Assembly: GCA_021325255.1 (NCBI GenBank)
Contig: JAJPHP010000004.1
Coordinates: 1 to 59,529 of the forward strand
Direction: 5' to 3'
From: Nitrososphaerota archaeon
GTDB lineage: Archaea > Thermoproteota > Nitrososphaeria > Nitrososphaerales > CADDZS01
Length of the DNA: 59,529 nt
The notes beneath the pieces are model-generated. The model did not search any database. It worked only from the letters and a program-made list of their open reading frames with translations, and was not told the origin of the DNA. Positions 8,417 through 16,544 of the stretch are shown piece after piece (the first letter of the stretch is position 1; every line of letters begins with the position of its first letter). The position numbers and the translations under genes are program-made.

Positions 8417-9124
8417 TCAGATGCCAGCTGGGGTGGAAGATGAAATTCCTCTTCTTACCCCGGTGCCATTTGCAGTGCGATTGAGCTGCAAAGGAGCAGC
8501 GAATAATGAAAGTTGTTCGGACAAACACATCTTATTGACCTCAAATGCTTCTGCATATTTTATCTGCTCGACACGGGTTTGAAACGCCCTATACTCCGCA
8601 AGACCAACGATTGCATTCTTTCTTAGATACTGCTTTCCCCGCTGGGACCAGAAAATATCTAGAAGTTTTAGTTTCTTACTAATTACATCAGTTACGTCAA
8701 CGAATGTCTGTGGCTGGAAATTTCTGGCGCTCGGACTTTCGTAGGCCAATACATTCGGCACGAACCTGCAGGCCTCAATCGCCGAGAGGGCCACAGCTTG
8801 GTGGTCGTGGTGTTGATCGTTTTGAGTATGAGTAAAAACGACGCTCGGGTCGACTTCTTTCATAAAGCATTCTATGCTATCTATAAGTTCACCATCCCTC
8901 TTGAGCTGTGTGTCCGGAAAGTTTGCGATCTTGAGTCGCGTCGTCTTTATTATCTCGGATGTCTTCTTAGTTTCCTCCTCCCTTACACGTGGGTCGCCGC
9001 TTTTTTCACCGCGGGTTGCTACGAAAATGTAAATTTCATGGCCGAGAGCTGACGCTGCAAGGAGTGCGCCGCCACATCCTATTTCGACATCATCGGGATG
9101 CGCCCCGATAGCAAGAATTCTCAA
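8417..9124 (-). CDS. PIG-L/LmbE-type N-deacetylase (BshB-like)
   Basis: A 235-aa zinc-dependent deacetylase. The start of the domain, ILAIGAHPDDVEIGCGG, carries the AHPDD metal/catalytic motif, and HTQNDQHHDHQAVA carries the second histidine motif HxDH. Members act on N-acetylglucosamine conjugates (BshB, MshB, GlcNAc-PI). I place the start at the TTG at 9124 because it gives the canonical short N-terminus; a longer frame from 9175 would add 17 residues. It is the first gene of the operon ending in the BshC-like gene. In bacillithiol synthesis the BshB product is the BshC substrate, which is the main reason to link the two. Confidence 0.85.
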   Translation of the reverse strand: MRILAIGAHPDDVEIGCGGALLAASALGHEIYIFVATRGEKSGDPRVREEETKKTSEIIKTTRLKIANFPDTQLKRDGELIDSIECFMKEVDPSVVFTHTQNDQHHDHQAVALSAIEACRFVPNVLAYESPSARNFQPQTFVDVTDVISKKLKLLDIFWSQRGKQYLRKNAIVGLAEYRAFQTRVEQIKYAEAFEVNKMCLSEQLSLFAAPLQLNRTANGTGVRRGISSSTPAGI

Positions 9125-9433
9125 AGATAGAATCACACATCTTTTAGCAAATGAGAGGAGAAAATAGCTGAACAAACAATGAGAGGAATTTTACTTAAGA
9201 GGTATGAACAGTTTATACAGATAGCCCAAGAAAATCTGTATGCGACAAAATGAATTGTAATTGGGACACTCATCGATCACGTCCACTTTTCTAACGTTGA
9301 TGTTAATCAGAGTGTCGCATCCGAAGTAATTTGTTATGGCAATGGTAGAAAGCAAACGCAGCTTGCTTCTTGCGTCGCTATTTTTCTTGTCGTAAAGCTT
9401 GCTTAGTGATTCTAAAAAATCAAAGCTTTGGCT

Positions 9434-9775
9434 CTATTCGCCGATTACGGGCAGGTCAAAATAACTCGCGCCTGATTTCTCTGCAGCTCCTCCTTGAGAA
9501 TGAGCCAATATCTCCTGCAATTGGGAATACCTTTCCAAGAACTGCCTGCCTTTGGCTGAGATCTTGTACATTACTGCCCCTTCATACTCAACATCTGCAT
9601 CCTTTTCGATCAATCCATTGTCTAGTAGGAAGGAGAGGTACTCGTTCAGCTGGTCGTAACTCAAGTTTGCCCTGTACATGATGTGGGTCTTCCTTGCGCC
9701 ATGTTTTGCCACGGTCAAGATGTCATTTATTATCTTCAGTCTGCTTCTATGTTGTCTGATTCTTCGATTCATCAT
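9434..9775 (-). CDS. Winged-helix transcription regulator
   Basis: A 113-aa protein of the archaeal winged helix-turn-helix type. The N-terminus is basic, then helices ARKTHIMYRANLSYDQLNEY form the helix-turn-helix (about residues 27-46), and the wing follows in GLIEKDADVEYEGAVMYKIS. Such proteins are abundant in Thaumarchaeota and mostly uncharacterised. AGGT/AGGAT just before the ATG can serve as ribosome binding site. It lies upstream of the PIG-L operon on the same strand, with about 310 bases between, so regulation of that operon is possible but not shown. Confidence 0.75.
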   Translation of the reverse strand: MMNRRIRQHRSRLKIINDILTVAKHGARKTHIMYRANLSYDQLNEYLSFLLDNGLIEKDADVEYEGAVMYKISAKGRQFLERYSQLQEILAHSQGGAAEKSGASYFDLPVIGE

Positions 9776-9838
9776 ATCCTACCTCGCGCGCTCGGCGAAA
9801 TCCTTCGCAAATGTAGCCTAATCGCTGAGAAGCAAAAA

Positions 9839-9869
9839 CCCACGTGAGATCTCTGTACTAATCTCTGGG
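9839..9869 (-). repeat. Inverted repeat in the leader of the winged-helix gene
   Basis: CCCA-cgt-GAGAT, a 10-base loop, then ATCTC-TGGG: nine pairs with a 3-base bulge. It lies between the TATA-like element near 9907 and the regulator start at 9775. It may be a leader hairpin or an autoregulatory operator. Confidence 0.4.
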
Positions 9870-9902
9870 TTTCTTTTCTTCTTCTTACTTGTGCATACGA
9901 GC

Positions 9903-9912
9903 TCTATATATT
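9903..9912 (-). promoter_or_regulatory. TATA-like element upstream of the winged-helix gene
   Basis: A TCTATATATT tract. Read on the minus strand it predicts initiation near 9881 and a leader of about 105 bases, unusually long for this window. The near-symmetric box could also work in the other direction, but no plus-strand gene follows. Confidence 0.4.
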
Positions 9913-9943
9913 GCCGAAAGTCCGGACTCTCTGAGCATTTGTT

Positions 9944-11707
9944 CTATACGACAGTGACCGACTTTGCTAGGTTCCTTGGATAGTCTGGATCGAGTTTGAG
10001 ACCGACAGCGGTAAAGTATGCAAGCATTTGCAGGGGTATTACTTCGACGATGGGATAAAGATACGTCGGAACTAGATTTGGCAGAGGAATGAAATCGTCA
10101 TAGCAAGAGTGATTTGTCGTGGAAATTCCTATGATGCGGGCTCCCCGCGATTTCAGTTCCGTAGCATTGTTTACAGTCTGATTATATGTCTCGTCAGGCG
10201 GATTGATGAGGACAACCGGCGTTCCCTGCTCTATCAACGCAAGCGTACCATGCTTCAACTCTCCGGCCGCCATGCCTTCGGCATGGACATAACTCAGCTC
10301 CTTCATCTTTAGGGCACCTTCAGTTGCGATTGGAAAATGATCCCCTCGTCCAATGAAGTAGAAATCATTCGCTTCAAGATATTTCGAAGCTATCGCTGCT
10401 ACCTTATCCTCTAACCCGACAACTTCGTCTACGTAAGAAGGAAGGATCGCCAGTTCCCGAAGCGAATTCCCCGCCGTACAAAGTGCCAATGCATAAAGGA
10501 GAGCTACTTGAGAAGTGAACGATTTTGTAGCAGCTACCCCCACTTCAGGCCCGCAACGAGTGTATAACGTTCTTTTGCTCTCTCGTGTTAGAGAAGCACC
10601 CATGACGTTGACGATTGAGAGAACCGTCGCGCCCCTATTCTTTGCTTCGGATACGGCAGATAGTACATCTGCGGTCTCCCCGCTCTGAGATATGGCCAGA
10701 AGAGCTGAGTCCTCGTCAATCAAGCATTTGTGTTGGTCGACTTCGCTTGACAGGAAGACATCGGCCCTGATTTTGGCATTCTTCGCCAGCAGGAATTTCA
10801 TAAGGAGTCCGGCATGGTAACTTGTGCCGCACCCTGTGATGAACACACTCTTCGAGTTTTTGATCGATTCCGAGAACTCAATGATGTCATCAGGCCTCTG
10901 AAAGAGAGTCTGTCGAATCGAAATTGGTTGCTCATGTATCTCCTTGAGAGTGTAATGCAGGAACTGCTTCTTGGAGACATCGCCAATTTCCCATGCTACT
11001 GTGGTAGGAAGCTTGCTTATAACCCGGCCGGAAAAGTCGAAGAACTCTGCGCCAGATCTTGTAATGAGCGCAATTTCTTTGTTGTCAAGAAAGATCGCAC
11101 GATTTGTCTTGTCGATGAAAGCAAGGACATCGCTTGCTACGAAATTTTGGTCTGTTCCCAAACCAATAATCAAAGGAGCGTCTTTCCTTGCTGCGACAAG
11201 GACTTCAGGGTGCTTACTGGTAATCGCAAGAAAGGCGTAGGATCCTTTCAGAGTAGAAACAACGCTCCTCAATGCTGGTTCGATTTCTTTGAAATTGTCA
11301 ATCGCCTCTTCAAGAAGGTGGGCGATGACCTCAGAATCGGTCTGGCTCGAGAATTTATGCCCCTTGGAAATCAGGAAATCTCTGAGCCTCACGTAATTTT
11401 CAATTATGCCGTTGTGAACAACCACAACCTCCCCTCTGCATGACCAATGCGGGTGAGCGTTCTCCTCATTGACGTTTCCATGTGTGGCCCATCGTGTATG
11501 GCCAATTCCGATTGTGCCGGCCATTTCTGAGAAGTGCAGCTCTTCATCTAGCGCTTTGACTCTTCCGGCGCCTTTCTTGATTATGAATTTGCCATCAAAG
11601 GTGGCTAATCCTGCGCTGTCGTAACCCCTGTACTCTAACCTCTTTAGTGCTTCAAAGAGAATCGGAGAAGCTTGATGATTACCAATGTAGCCGATTATTC
11701 CGCACAA
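9944..11707 (-). CDS. glmS: Glutamine-fructose-6-phosphate aminotransferase
   Basis: Makes glucosamine-6-phosphate from fructose-6-phosphate and glutamine, the entry step to amino-sugars and UDP-GlcNAc. The start chosen is the TTG at 11707, because it places Cys directly after the initiator Met (CGIIGYIG); this Cys is the N-terminal nucleophile of the glutaminase domain. A longer frame from 11755 would bury it. The protein (587 aa) has the Ntn glutaminase domain (THGNVNEENAHPH, NGIIENY) and two SIS domains (TGCGTSYHAG; SQSGETADV; MKELSYVHAEG). It could feed both AglB-linked glycans and the PIG-L operon; this link is inferred. Confidence 0.95.
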   Translation of the reverse strand: MCGIIGYIGNHQASPILFEALKRLEYRGYDSAGLATFDGKFIIKKGAGRVKALDEELHFSEMAGTIGIGHTRWATHGNVNEENAHPHWSCRGEVVVVHNGIIENYVRLRDFLISKGHKFSSQTDSEVIAHLLEEAIDNFKEIEPALRSVVSTLKGSYAFLAITSKHPEVLVAARKDAPLIIGLGTDQNFVASDVLAFIDKTNRAIFLDNKEIALITRSGAEFFDFSGRVISKLPTTVAWEIGDVSKKQFLHYTLKEIHEQPISIRQTLFQRPDDIIEFSESIKNSKSVFITGCGTSYHAGLLMKFLLAKNAKIRADVFLSSEVDQHKCLIDEDSALLAISQSGETADVLSAVSEAKNRGATVLSIVNVMGASLTRESKRTLYTRCGPEVGVAATKSFTSQVALLYALALCTAGNSLRELAILPSYVDEVVGLEDKVAAIASKYLEANDFYFIGRGDHFPIATEGALKMKELSYVHAEGMAAGELKHGTLALIEQGTPVVLINPPDETYNQTVNNATELKSRGARIIGISTTNHSCYDDFIPLPNLVPTYLYPIVEVIPLQMLAYFTAVGLKLDPDYPRNLAKSVTVV

Positions 11708-12198
11708 TTTCCGCGACCTTCTTGAGACCGAAGCTAATCCAGCTTTGGCCTTCAAGAATAATAAAGCGGTAGGCTTTCGCGGTCAAGAAATGTCGTCTGT
11801 AGAAACGAGACGCGAAGTAACACCAATGAGTCTGATAAAATTGCAAGGGCCACTATGATCTACGTGCAGCTTATTGGTAGATTTGCCTTGTTGCATTGGG
11901 ATGGTTTCTGTTTACGTCCACTTTTCTATGACGATTTGGATTACGTCGGGAGACCTCCGTCTCTTTCGAGAGAAAGAGAATCCTTCACAATAAGACCACC
12001 AGCCCGTGGGGAGAAGGCAATTATTACATCTTCAAGAAAAAAAGCGGCGCCACACTGAGGTCGATGAAGATTAGCAGCTGTGCCTGTGATAGTAAAGGTG
12101 ACCTGAAAACAGGTGAGCTGATTGAGTAAACCAAGATGACCGAGAAGCACAAGATTAATTACCCTAAAAACTGCAATTAAAGTTCGGTTACTAACGCG
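11708..12198. other. Intergenic region between glmS and rpl10e
   Basis: No convincing gene. A 67-codon frame at 11855-12058 has no family resemblance. A small hairpin ACCTG-AAAA-CAGGT lies at 12101-12114. CCTAAAAAC at 12163-12171, about 32 bases before the rpl10e start, is the likely TATA element. The divergent glmS promoter must also lie here. Confidence 0.5.
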
Positions 12199-12723
12199 TT
12201 GCACGGCAAGAACTATAGACTCACTAGCGGCATGCCTCTTACAAGCAAGGTGTACTCACCGGGGGCACCAAACTCCAAGATAGCGAGATTCAGCACCGGT
12301 CAGGCTAGCCCCGATTATGATTATCGCATTGAATTGACGAGTACGGAAAAGGTTCAGATAAGGCACAATGCCCTTGAAGCGGCAAGAGTGGCTGCAAACA
12401 AGAAATTGACCCCGATAGGCGAAACTGCTTACTTTCTAAGGGTGAAGGTATATCCACACGTGATTCTGAGAGAGAACAAGATGATTGCCACTGCAGGCGC
12501 AGACAGGCTCCAGGAGGGTATGCGAAAGGCCTGGGGAAAACCCATCGGCCTTGCTGCTAGAGTTGTTCCCGGATCAACGATCCTCGAGCTCTTCATAAGG
12601 CAAGAAAATTTAGAGAAGGCAAAAGATGCGATGAAAAGCGCAGCAAGCAAACTCCCTATGCCGACCGAGATGCGAATCACGAAAATTTCGGAAAAGGTCG
12701 CTGAGACGACCCTCGTAGCTTAA
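12199..12723 (+). CDS. rpl10e: 50S ribosomal protein L10e (uL16)
   Basis: A 174-aa large-subunit protein (uL16 family) that lies near the 5S rRNA and peptidyl-tRNA sites. The sequence starts HGKNYRLTSGMPLTSKVYSP and contains RHNALEAARVAANKKL and the glycine-rich GADRLQEGMRKAWGKP loop that contacts rRNA. The TTG start is preferred because the conserved N-terminus begins right after it and a TATA-like element lies about 32 bases upstream, giving an almost leaderless mRNA. It begins the run of information-processing genes that continues to PCNA. Confidence 0.93.
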   Translation: MHGKNYRLTSGMPLTSKVYSPGAPNSKIARFSTGQASPDYDYRIELTSTEKVQIRHNALEAARVAANKKLTPIGETAYFLRVKVYPHVILRENKMIATAGADRLQEGMRKAWGKPIGLAARVVPGSTILELFIRQENLEKAKDAMKSAASKLPMPTEMRITKISEKVAETTLVA

Positions 12724-12943
12724 TCTAGCCGTGGAAAGGATCGTAATAGCTCCAATAGGAATCGCAATGTCGCAATATTGAGCGGCTCACCTTTGTAAGG
12801 GGTATGCGAGAGACCGACTCTCAATCAATTCTAGGTCCAGAAGTTTTACCGCGTCTGTTTTCCCCGTTCAGTTTGTTGTTAGTTGCTTCGAGTCACGGTT
12901 GCGCGCTAGCGGTTCAAGTGGACAATTCGCAGGAGTCTTTGAA

Positions 12944-13960
12944 ATGACCATTCGTATCGATGAAAACAAATTAAGAACAATAATCGAAGAAAAGCATCCG
13001 AAGAGGATCGCATTCAGTGCACCAGATGGTTTACTTAAGACAATTAGAGAACTCAACACAAGACTCCAAGCGGAAGATCCGAGCATCCAGTGTATCATCA
13101 TCGCCGATCCAACCTATGGTTCGTGCGACACGGTTGATGCTGATGCGCAGAGGCTTGGCGCGGATATTGCTTTTCACATCGGGCACAATGTCAGAATTCC
13201 GAGGTTCGGAAAGATTACCTACTCGATTGACGCATACGATGACATACCCTTTGACAGTGTAGCCACAATCGCGGCCAAGCAGTTCAAGAGCAAGGGCGTT
13301 AATTCAGTCGGGCTGGTCGCGTTTGCCCAACACGTGCTGCAACTCCACAAGACGGCGGAGATAATCGAATCTAATGGAGTGCGAGCGATAATTGGGAGAG
13401 GACTCGGTCAACTTCAGGACGGACAGATATTCGGATGCGAATTCTATCCAGCATTCAACATACGAAATCAAGTCCAAGCAATGGCACTTTTGGGGCAAAG
13501 CATGTTTCATGCGATTGGACTGAATCTTTCAAGCGGCAAGCCAACGTATATTCTGGATCCTTACGAGGAGTCAGTTGTGGATGTTCAACAAATAGCCCAA
13601 GAGAGGCTAAAGAAATCAGTGCTTGCTATCTACAAGGCCAGAGATGCCGAGAATTTTGGTGTCATAATCGGGCTGAAAGAAGGACAGATTATGGCTGAAC
13701 AGTCGATCAGTATCAAGAGTAAGCTAGAGTCATTCGGCAAGAAAGTTCAACTTCTGGCCTTTCGAGAGATAACTCCAGACAGGATTAATCAGCTCACTGG
13801 AATAGAGGCGTTTGTCCAGACTGGGTGTCCGCGAGTCAGCGTCGATGGTTACAACTTCACAAAGCCCGTGCTCAGCGTTCCCCAAACAGATGCGCTAATA
13901 AATCTCCTTTCCGGAAAGGAGGTAGGAATGGATCTTTTTGAGCGTAAGCACTGGCTCTGA
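12944..13960 (+). CDS. dph2: Diphthamide synthesis enzyme Dph2
   Basis: Catalyses the first step of diphthamide synthesis on elongation factor 2, transferring the aminocarboxypropyl group of SAM by a noncanonical radical mechanism. The three conserved cysteines that hold the 4Fe-4S cluster are in DPTYGSCDTVD, IFGCEF and QTGCPRVSVD. I choose the ATG at 12944 (338 aa), with AGGAG at 12931-12935, over an upstream frame beginning at 12899. It is full length and lies 98 bases before csl4. Confidence 0.93.
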   Translation: MTIRIDENKLRTIIEEKHPKRIAFSAPDGLLKTIRELNTRLQAEDPSIQCIIIADPTYGSCDTVDADAQRLGADIAFHIGHNVRIPRFGKITYSIDAYDDIPFDSVATIAAKQFKSKGVNSVGLVAFAQHVLQLHKTAEIIESNGVRAIIGRGLGQLQDGQIFGCEFYPAFNIRNQVQAMALLGQSMFHAIGLNLSSGKPTYILDPYEESVVDVQQIAQERLKKSVLAIYKARDAENFGVIIGLKEGQIMAEQSISIKSKLESFGKKVQLLAFREITPDRINQLTGIEAFVQTGCPRVSVDGYNFTKPVLSVPQTDALINLLSGKEVGMDLFERKHWL

Positions 13961-14059
13961 TCAATCTGGTGCTACGGTTGGATCACCCAGATGTGCGAAA
14001 CTTTGGTTTGAAATCGAGCATCTCTTTTCCCCTTCCAGCAGGTTGAAGAATAGAAAACA

Positions 14060-14677
14060 TTGAGTCAAAATACCGAGCCGAAATCATCAGTAAAGCCCGA
14101 GGGCACGGCAAAGGCGAGACGGGTTCTCCCCGGCGACAAACTTTCAACGATCGAGGAATTCACTGCAGGACCCGGCGCCGCAATCGTTGGAGATACCGTG
14201 GTTTCGACTGTGGTCGGAGAGGCAAGACCAGACATGATCAACCGGGTGTTCAAAGTCACCCCAAGCAAGCAAAATCGCGGCCATGTTCCAAAACCCGGAG
14301 ACTACGTCATTGGTTCGGTTCAGAGCGCTCAGCCTTCTGTCGCGCAGGTCAAGATAGAAGGGGTCAACGACGAACAGAGCAACAAAGAGTTTACCGGGAT
14401 GCTTTCGACGCGAGATGAGCGCAGGAGACGAACATCCAGCCCCATCAAGCCAGGGGACATCATCCGTGCAAAGGTCAGCAGCGTGAAGAACGCAATTTTT
14501 CATCTCACGTTAGACGCGCCCGATTGCGGGGCCCTCTACACAGTATGCAGTGTATGTGGAAGAGATGTAGTAGCTTTAGGGCGTGATCGAGTAAAGTGCA
14601 GAGAATGCGGATGGGTGGACGAAAGGCTGCTTGCTGACGACTTCATCAGGTACTCTCGTACTCTAGTGAGCTCCTGA
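14060..14677 (+). CDS. csl4: Exosome RNA-binding subunit Csl4
   Basis: A cap subunit of the archaeal RNA exosome that recruits substrate RNA. The 205-aa protein has an N-terminal domain (LPGDKL...), a central S1 domain (KPGDYVIGSV, FTGMLS, IKPGDIIRAKV) and a C-terminal zinc ribbon with CSVCG and CRECG. The N-terminal ~20 residues are low-complexity. The start is TTG. Its last 32 bases overlap the opposing membrane protein gene. The other exosome subunits are not in the window. Confidence 0.9.
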   Translation: MSQNTEPKSSVKPEGTAKARRVLPGDKLSTIEEFTAGPGAAIVGDTVVSTVVGEARPDMINRVFKVTPSKQNRGHVPKPGDYVIGSVQSAQPSVAQVKIEGVNDEQSNKEFTGMLSTRDERRRRTSSPIKPGDIIRAKVSSVKNAIFHLTLDAPDCGALYTVCSVCGRDVVALGRDRVKCRECGWVDERLLADDFIRYSRTLVSS

Positions 14678-15194
14678 ACGATGAAAGCGAAAAGACAGCC
14701 ACGAAAAACAATGCCACAAAGGCTTTTGTCGAGAAGACTAGGTTCACTTTGACTGCGCTTTCAGGATAAACATTAACTGCATGGTCAGGGTTCGGAACGT
14801 TCACCAAAATTGAAGACCACAATGCGAAGTTGAATAGTATCTCATACGTGGAGACCGCAAGTATCAATACGGAGACAATCGCAAAGAGGGAAAGCAGGGC
14901 CTTAGGAAGCGTCCTGAGTTTCCGCTGAATGAGCGAAAAGAAACTGTAAGAGAAAGCCACCGCGGCGACAAGAAGAAGTGTCACCGGCTTCACGTAGAAT
15001 GGAAAGAGGCCGACAGGCGGAAACTCGTTCGGTTGCCCAGACTGGGTGTTGACAAGTGAGTCCCCTATTATCGCTCTTGGATTCAAGGCATAGTAGACGG
15101 CGAGCGCAAGCAACATGACCCCACTTACGATCAGGACTATCAACAACACGTAGCGTTCGCCTTTTGACACCGGATACTTTGGTGATAGGAGCAT
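14646..15194 (-). CDS. Membrane protein of unknown function
   Basis: A 182-aa protein with four predicted membrane segments: YVLLIVLIVSGVMLLALAVY (about 15-34), PVTLLLVAAVAFSYSFFSL (70-88), LLSLFAIVSVLILAVSTY (100-117) and AFVALFFVAVFSL (158-170). A soluble loop of about 35 residues follows the first segment. I do not recognise a family. Its 3' end overlaps csl4 by 32 bases. The hydrophobic pattern makes it a credible gene rather than a shadow. Confidence 0.65.
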   Translation of the reverse strand: MLLSPKYPVSKGERYVLLIVLIVSGVMLLALAVYYALNPRAIIGDSLVNTQSGQPNEFPPVGLFPFYVKPVTLLLVAAVAFSYSFFSLIQRKLRTLPKALLSLFAIVSVLILAVSTYEILFNFALWSSILVNVPNPDHAVNVYPESAVKVNLVFSTKAFVALFFVAVFSLSSFRSSLEYEST

Positions 15195-15311
15195 GTGGAT
15201 TTCGGTCGGCTCCGAGGCACGATTGCCAAATTATCAAGTATGGATTGTGCCGCGTCGCGGCGTCACAATGTGCAATCTTTACCTGATGAAACGGTCGGAG
15301 CTTAAAGAAAA

Positions 15312-15320
15312 CATATAAAG
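15312..15320 (+). promoter_or_regulatory. TATA box for rpoL
   Basis: CATATAAAG lies about 36 bases before the TTG at 15352, predicting initiation about 10 bases before the start codon. Confidence 0.6.
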
Positions 15321-15351
15321 GCATGGAGCTGAGCTATTTTGCTTTTATACT

Positions 15352-15786
15352 TTGAAACTTAAATTACAATCATCAGCAGATAATGCAATCCAAATTCAGA
15401 TCGACAAGGAGGATTACAGCATTGCCGACATCGTTCATCGGGAGCTTCTTAATGTAAAGCACGTAAAGTTCGCTGGTGTTCCGCCCCCACACCCTCTGAT
15501 AAAGACGCTCACTATTCAGCTCCAAACCGATGGGGCTGACCCGAGAAAAGTGCTGGGCGAGGCGCTTGAGCTTTCTCAAAGCAGGATAAAGGACCTGCTT
15601 AAATTGGGACTTGAGACTTTTCCTCAACTCCCAAAGAACGCTGGTGAGCTACGGGATGTAGGAGACGCAGCCGTTCGACTGACCTCATCTTCGGTTGAGG
15701 CTCTTGGCAAGAATATCGAGGGAACGCCCGGCCATTCCTCAATCGTGGAAGGCGGACATGGTTCAGAGGCGGACAGCAACGCTTAG
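15352..15786 (+). CDS. rpoL: RNA polymerase subunit L (Rpo11)
   Basis: The small assembly subunit of archaeal RNA polymerase that pairs with Rpo3. The conserved core FAGVPPPHPLIKTLTIQLQT follows the N-terminal region IQIDKEDYSIADIVHRELL. At 144 aa it is about 50 residues longer than the usual ~90-100; the extra C-terminal part after about residue 95 is Gly/Ser-rich and probably disordered. The TTG start is supported by the TATA box at 15312. Confidence 0.88.
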   Translation: MKLKLQSSADNAIQIQIDKEDYSIADIVHRELLNVKHVKFAGVPPPHPLIKTLTIQLQTDGADPRKVLGEALELSQSRIKDLLKLGLETFPQLPKNAGELRDVGDAAVRLTSSSVEALGKNIEGTPGHSSIVEGGHGSEADSNA

Positions 15787-15982
15787 TTTTTTTGTAATCA
15801 AGGCGTCTAATTTTCCCTCAGTCTGGCAACTTTCGGTACCGACTCTAGCTTCAACAAAGGAAATACGGTTTCAAACGTCAAACAGCAAATGCTTTGGAAA
15901 GAAAAATGGAAACGAGATCCTACAAGCTTTTTCTTTGAAGCAAGCAAGATTGAAAGTAAGATAGAATTTCTAACATTCAAAC

Positions 15983-15990
15983 TAAATATC
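15983..15990 (+). promoter_or_regulatory. TATA box for tfs
   Basis: TAAATATC is centred 25 bases before the tfs ATG, so the mRNA is predicted to be leaderless. Confidence 0.65.
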
Positions 15991-16010
15991 ATAAACAGTG
16001 AAGAATAACA

Positions 16011-16346
16011 ATGAAGTTCTGCCCTAATTGCGGTACCAGACTCAGATTCAGAGCACAAAAGCCGCACCCGATTCTAGTATGTGAAAAATGCGGCTTCACC
16101 CAAGGGGCCGAATCGAGCGTCACGCGCCCCGAAGAAGTCGAGTCCGATACCACTTCGGCGACGATAAAAGTAGTCGGCGAGAAAGAAGAAAAAATCAAGA
16201 CGATGCCGACGACCACAGTGGAGTGCCCAAAGTGTGGACACAATACGGCTTTTTGGTGGTTTGTACAAACCAGGAGCGGAGACGAGCCTCCGACACAGTT
16301 CTTCAGGTGCGAAAAATGCGACCACACCTGGAGACAATATAGTTGA
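16011..16346 (+). CDS. tfs: Transcription factor S (TFIIS-like cleavage factor)
   Basis: Stimulates transcript cleavage by backtracked RNA polymerase. The 111-aa protein has an N-terminal zinc ribbon (CPNCG near residue 4, CEKCG near 24), a charged linker, and a C-terminal zinc ribbon (CPKCG near 70, CEKCDHTW near 100). The catalytic acidic loop reads RSGDEPPTQFF, with the Asp-Glu pair that reaches the polymerase active site. It lies 198 bases before the PCNA gene. Confidence 0.95.
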   Translation: MKFCPNCGTRLRFRAQKPHPILVCEKCGFTQGAESSVTRPEEVESDTTSATIKVVGEKEEKIKTMPTTTVECPKCGHNTAFWWFVQTRSGDEPPTQFFRCEKCDHTWRQYS

Positions 16347-16544
16347 GTTCACACTAGTCAAGATTAACGGAAGCCGTCAGGCCTCTGTTTCCGAGCAAAA
16401 TTCGCAAACTGCATTCAATGCCGGCACTTGTCATTTCTCTTGACCATGATGCGCCGGCCAACTTCAGTTTGGGCCAGACGAGCTTCTGGGCGATAACGAC
16501 AAAAGCATTTTTACCATATCAACAGAAGCCCACCCCAGTGGAAA

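Noticed and set aside
10814..11443. 209-codon plus-strand frame inside glmS
   Set aside because: It is antisense to a strongly conserved gene; the translation has no family features and is rich in Cys/Arg as expected for a shadow.
12064..12106. Possible C/D box guide RNA (ATGAAGA, GTGATAG and CTGA boxes)
   Set aside because: The boxes are imperfect, spacing is irregular, and no terminal stem is visible.
12780..12860. tRNA-like stretch with a TTGTAAG loop before dph2
   Set aside because: Neither strand gives a proper anticodon stem, D arm or acceptor stem.
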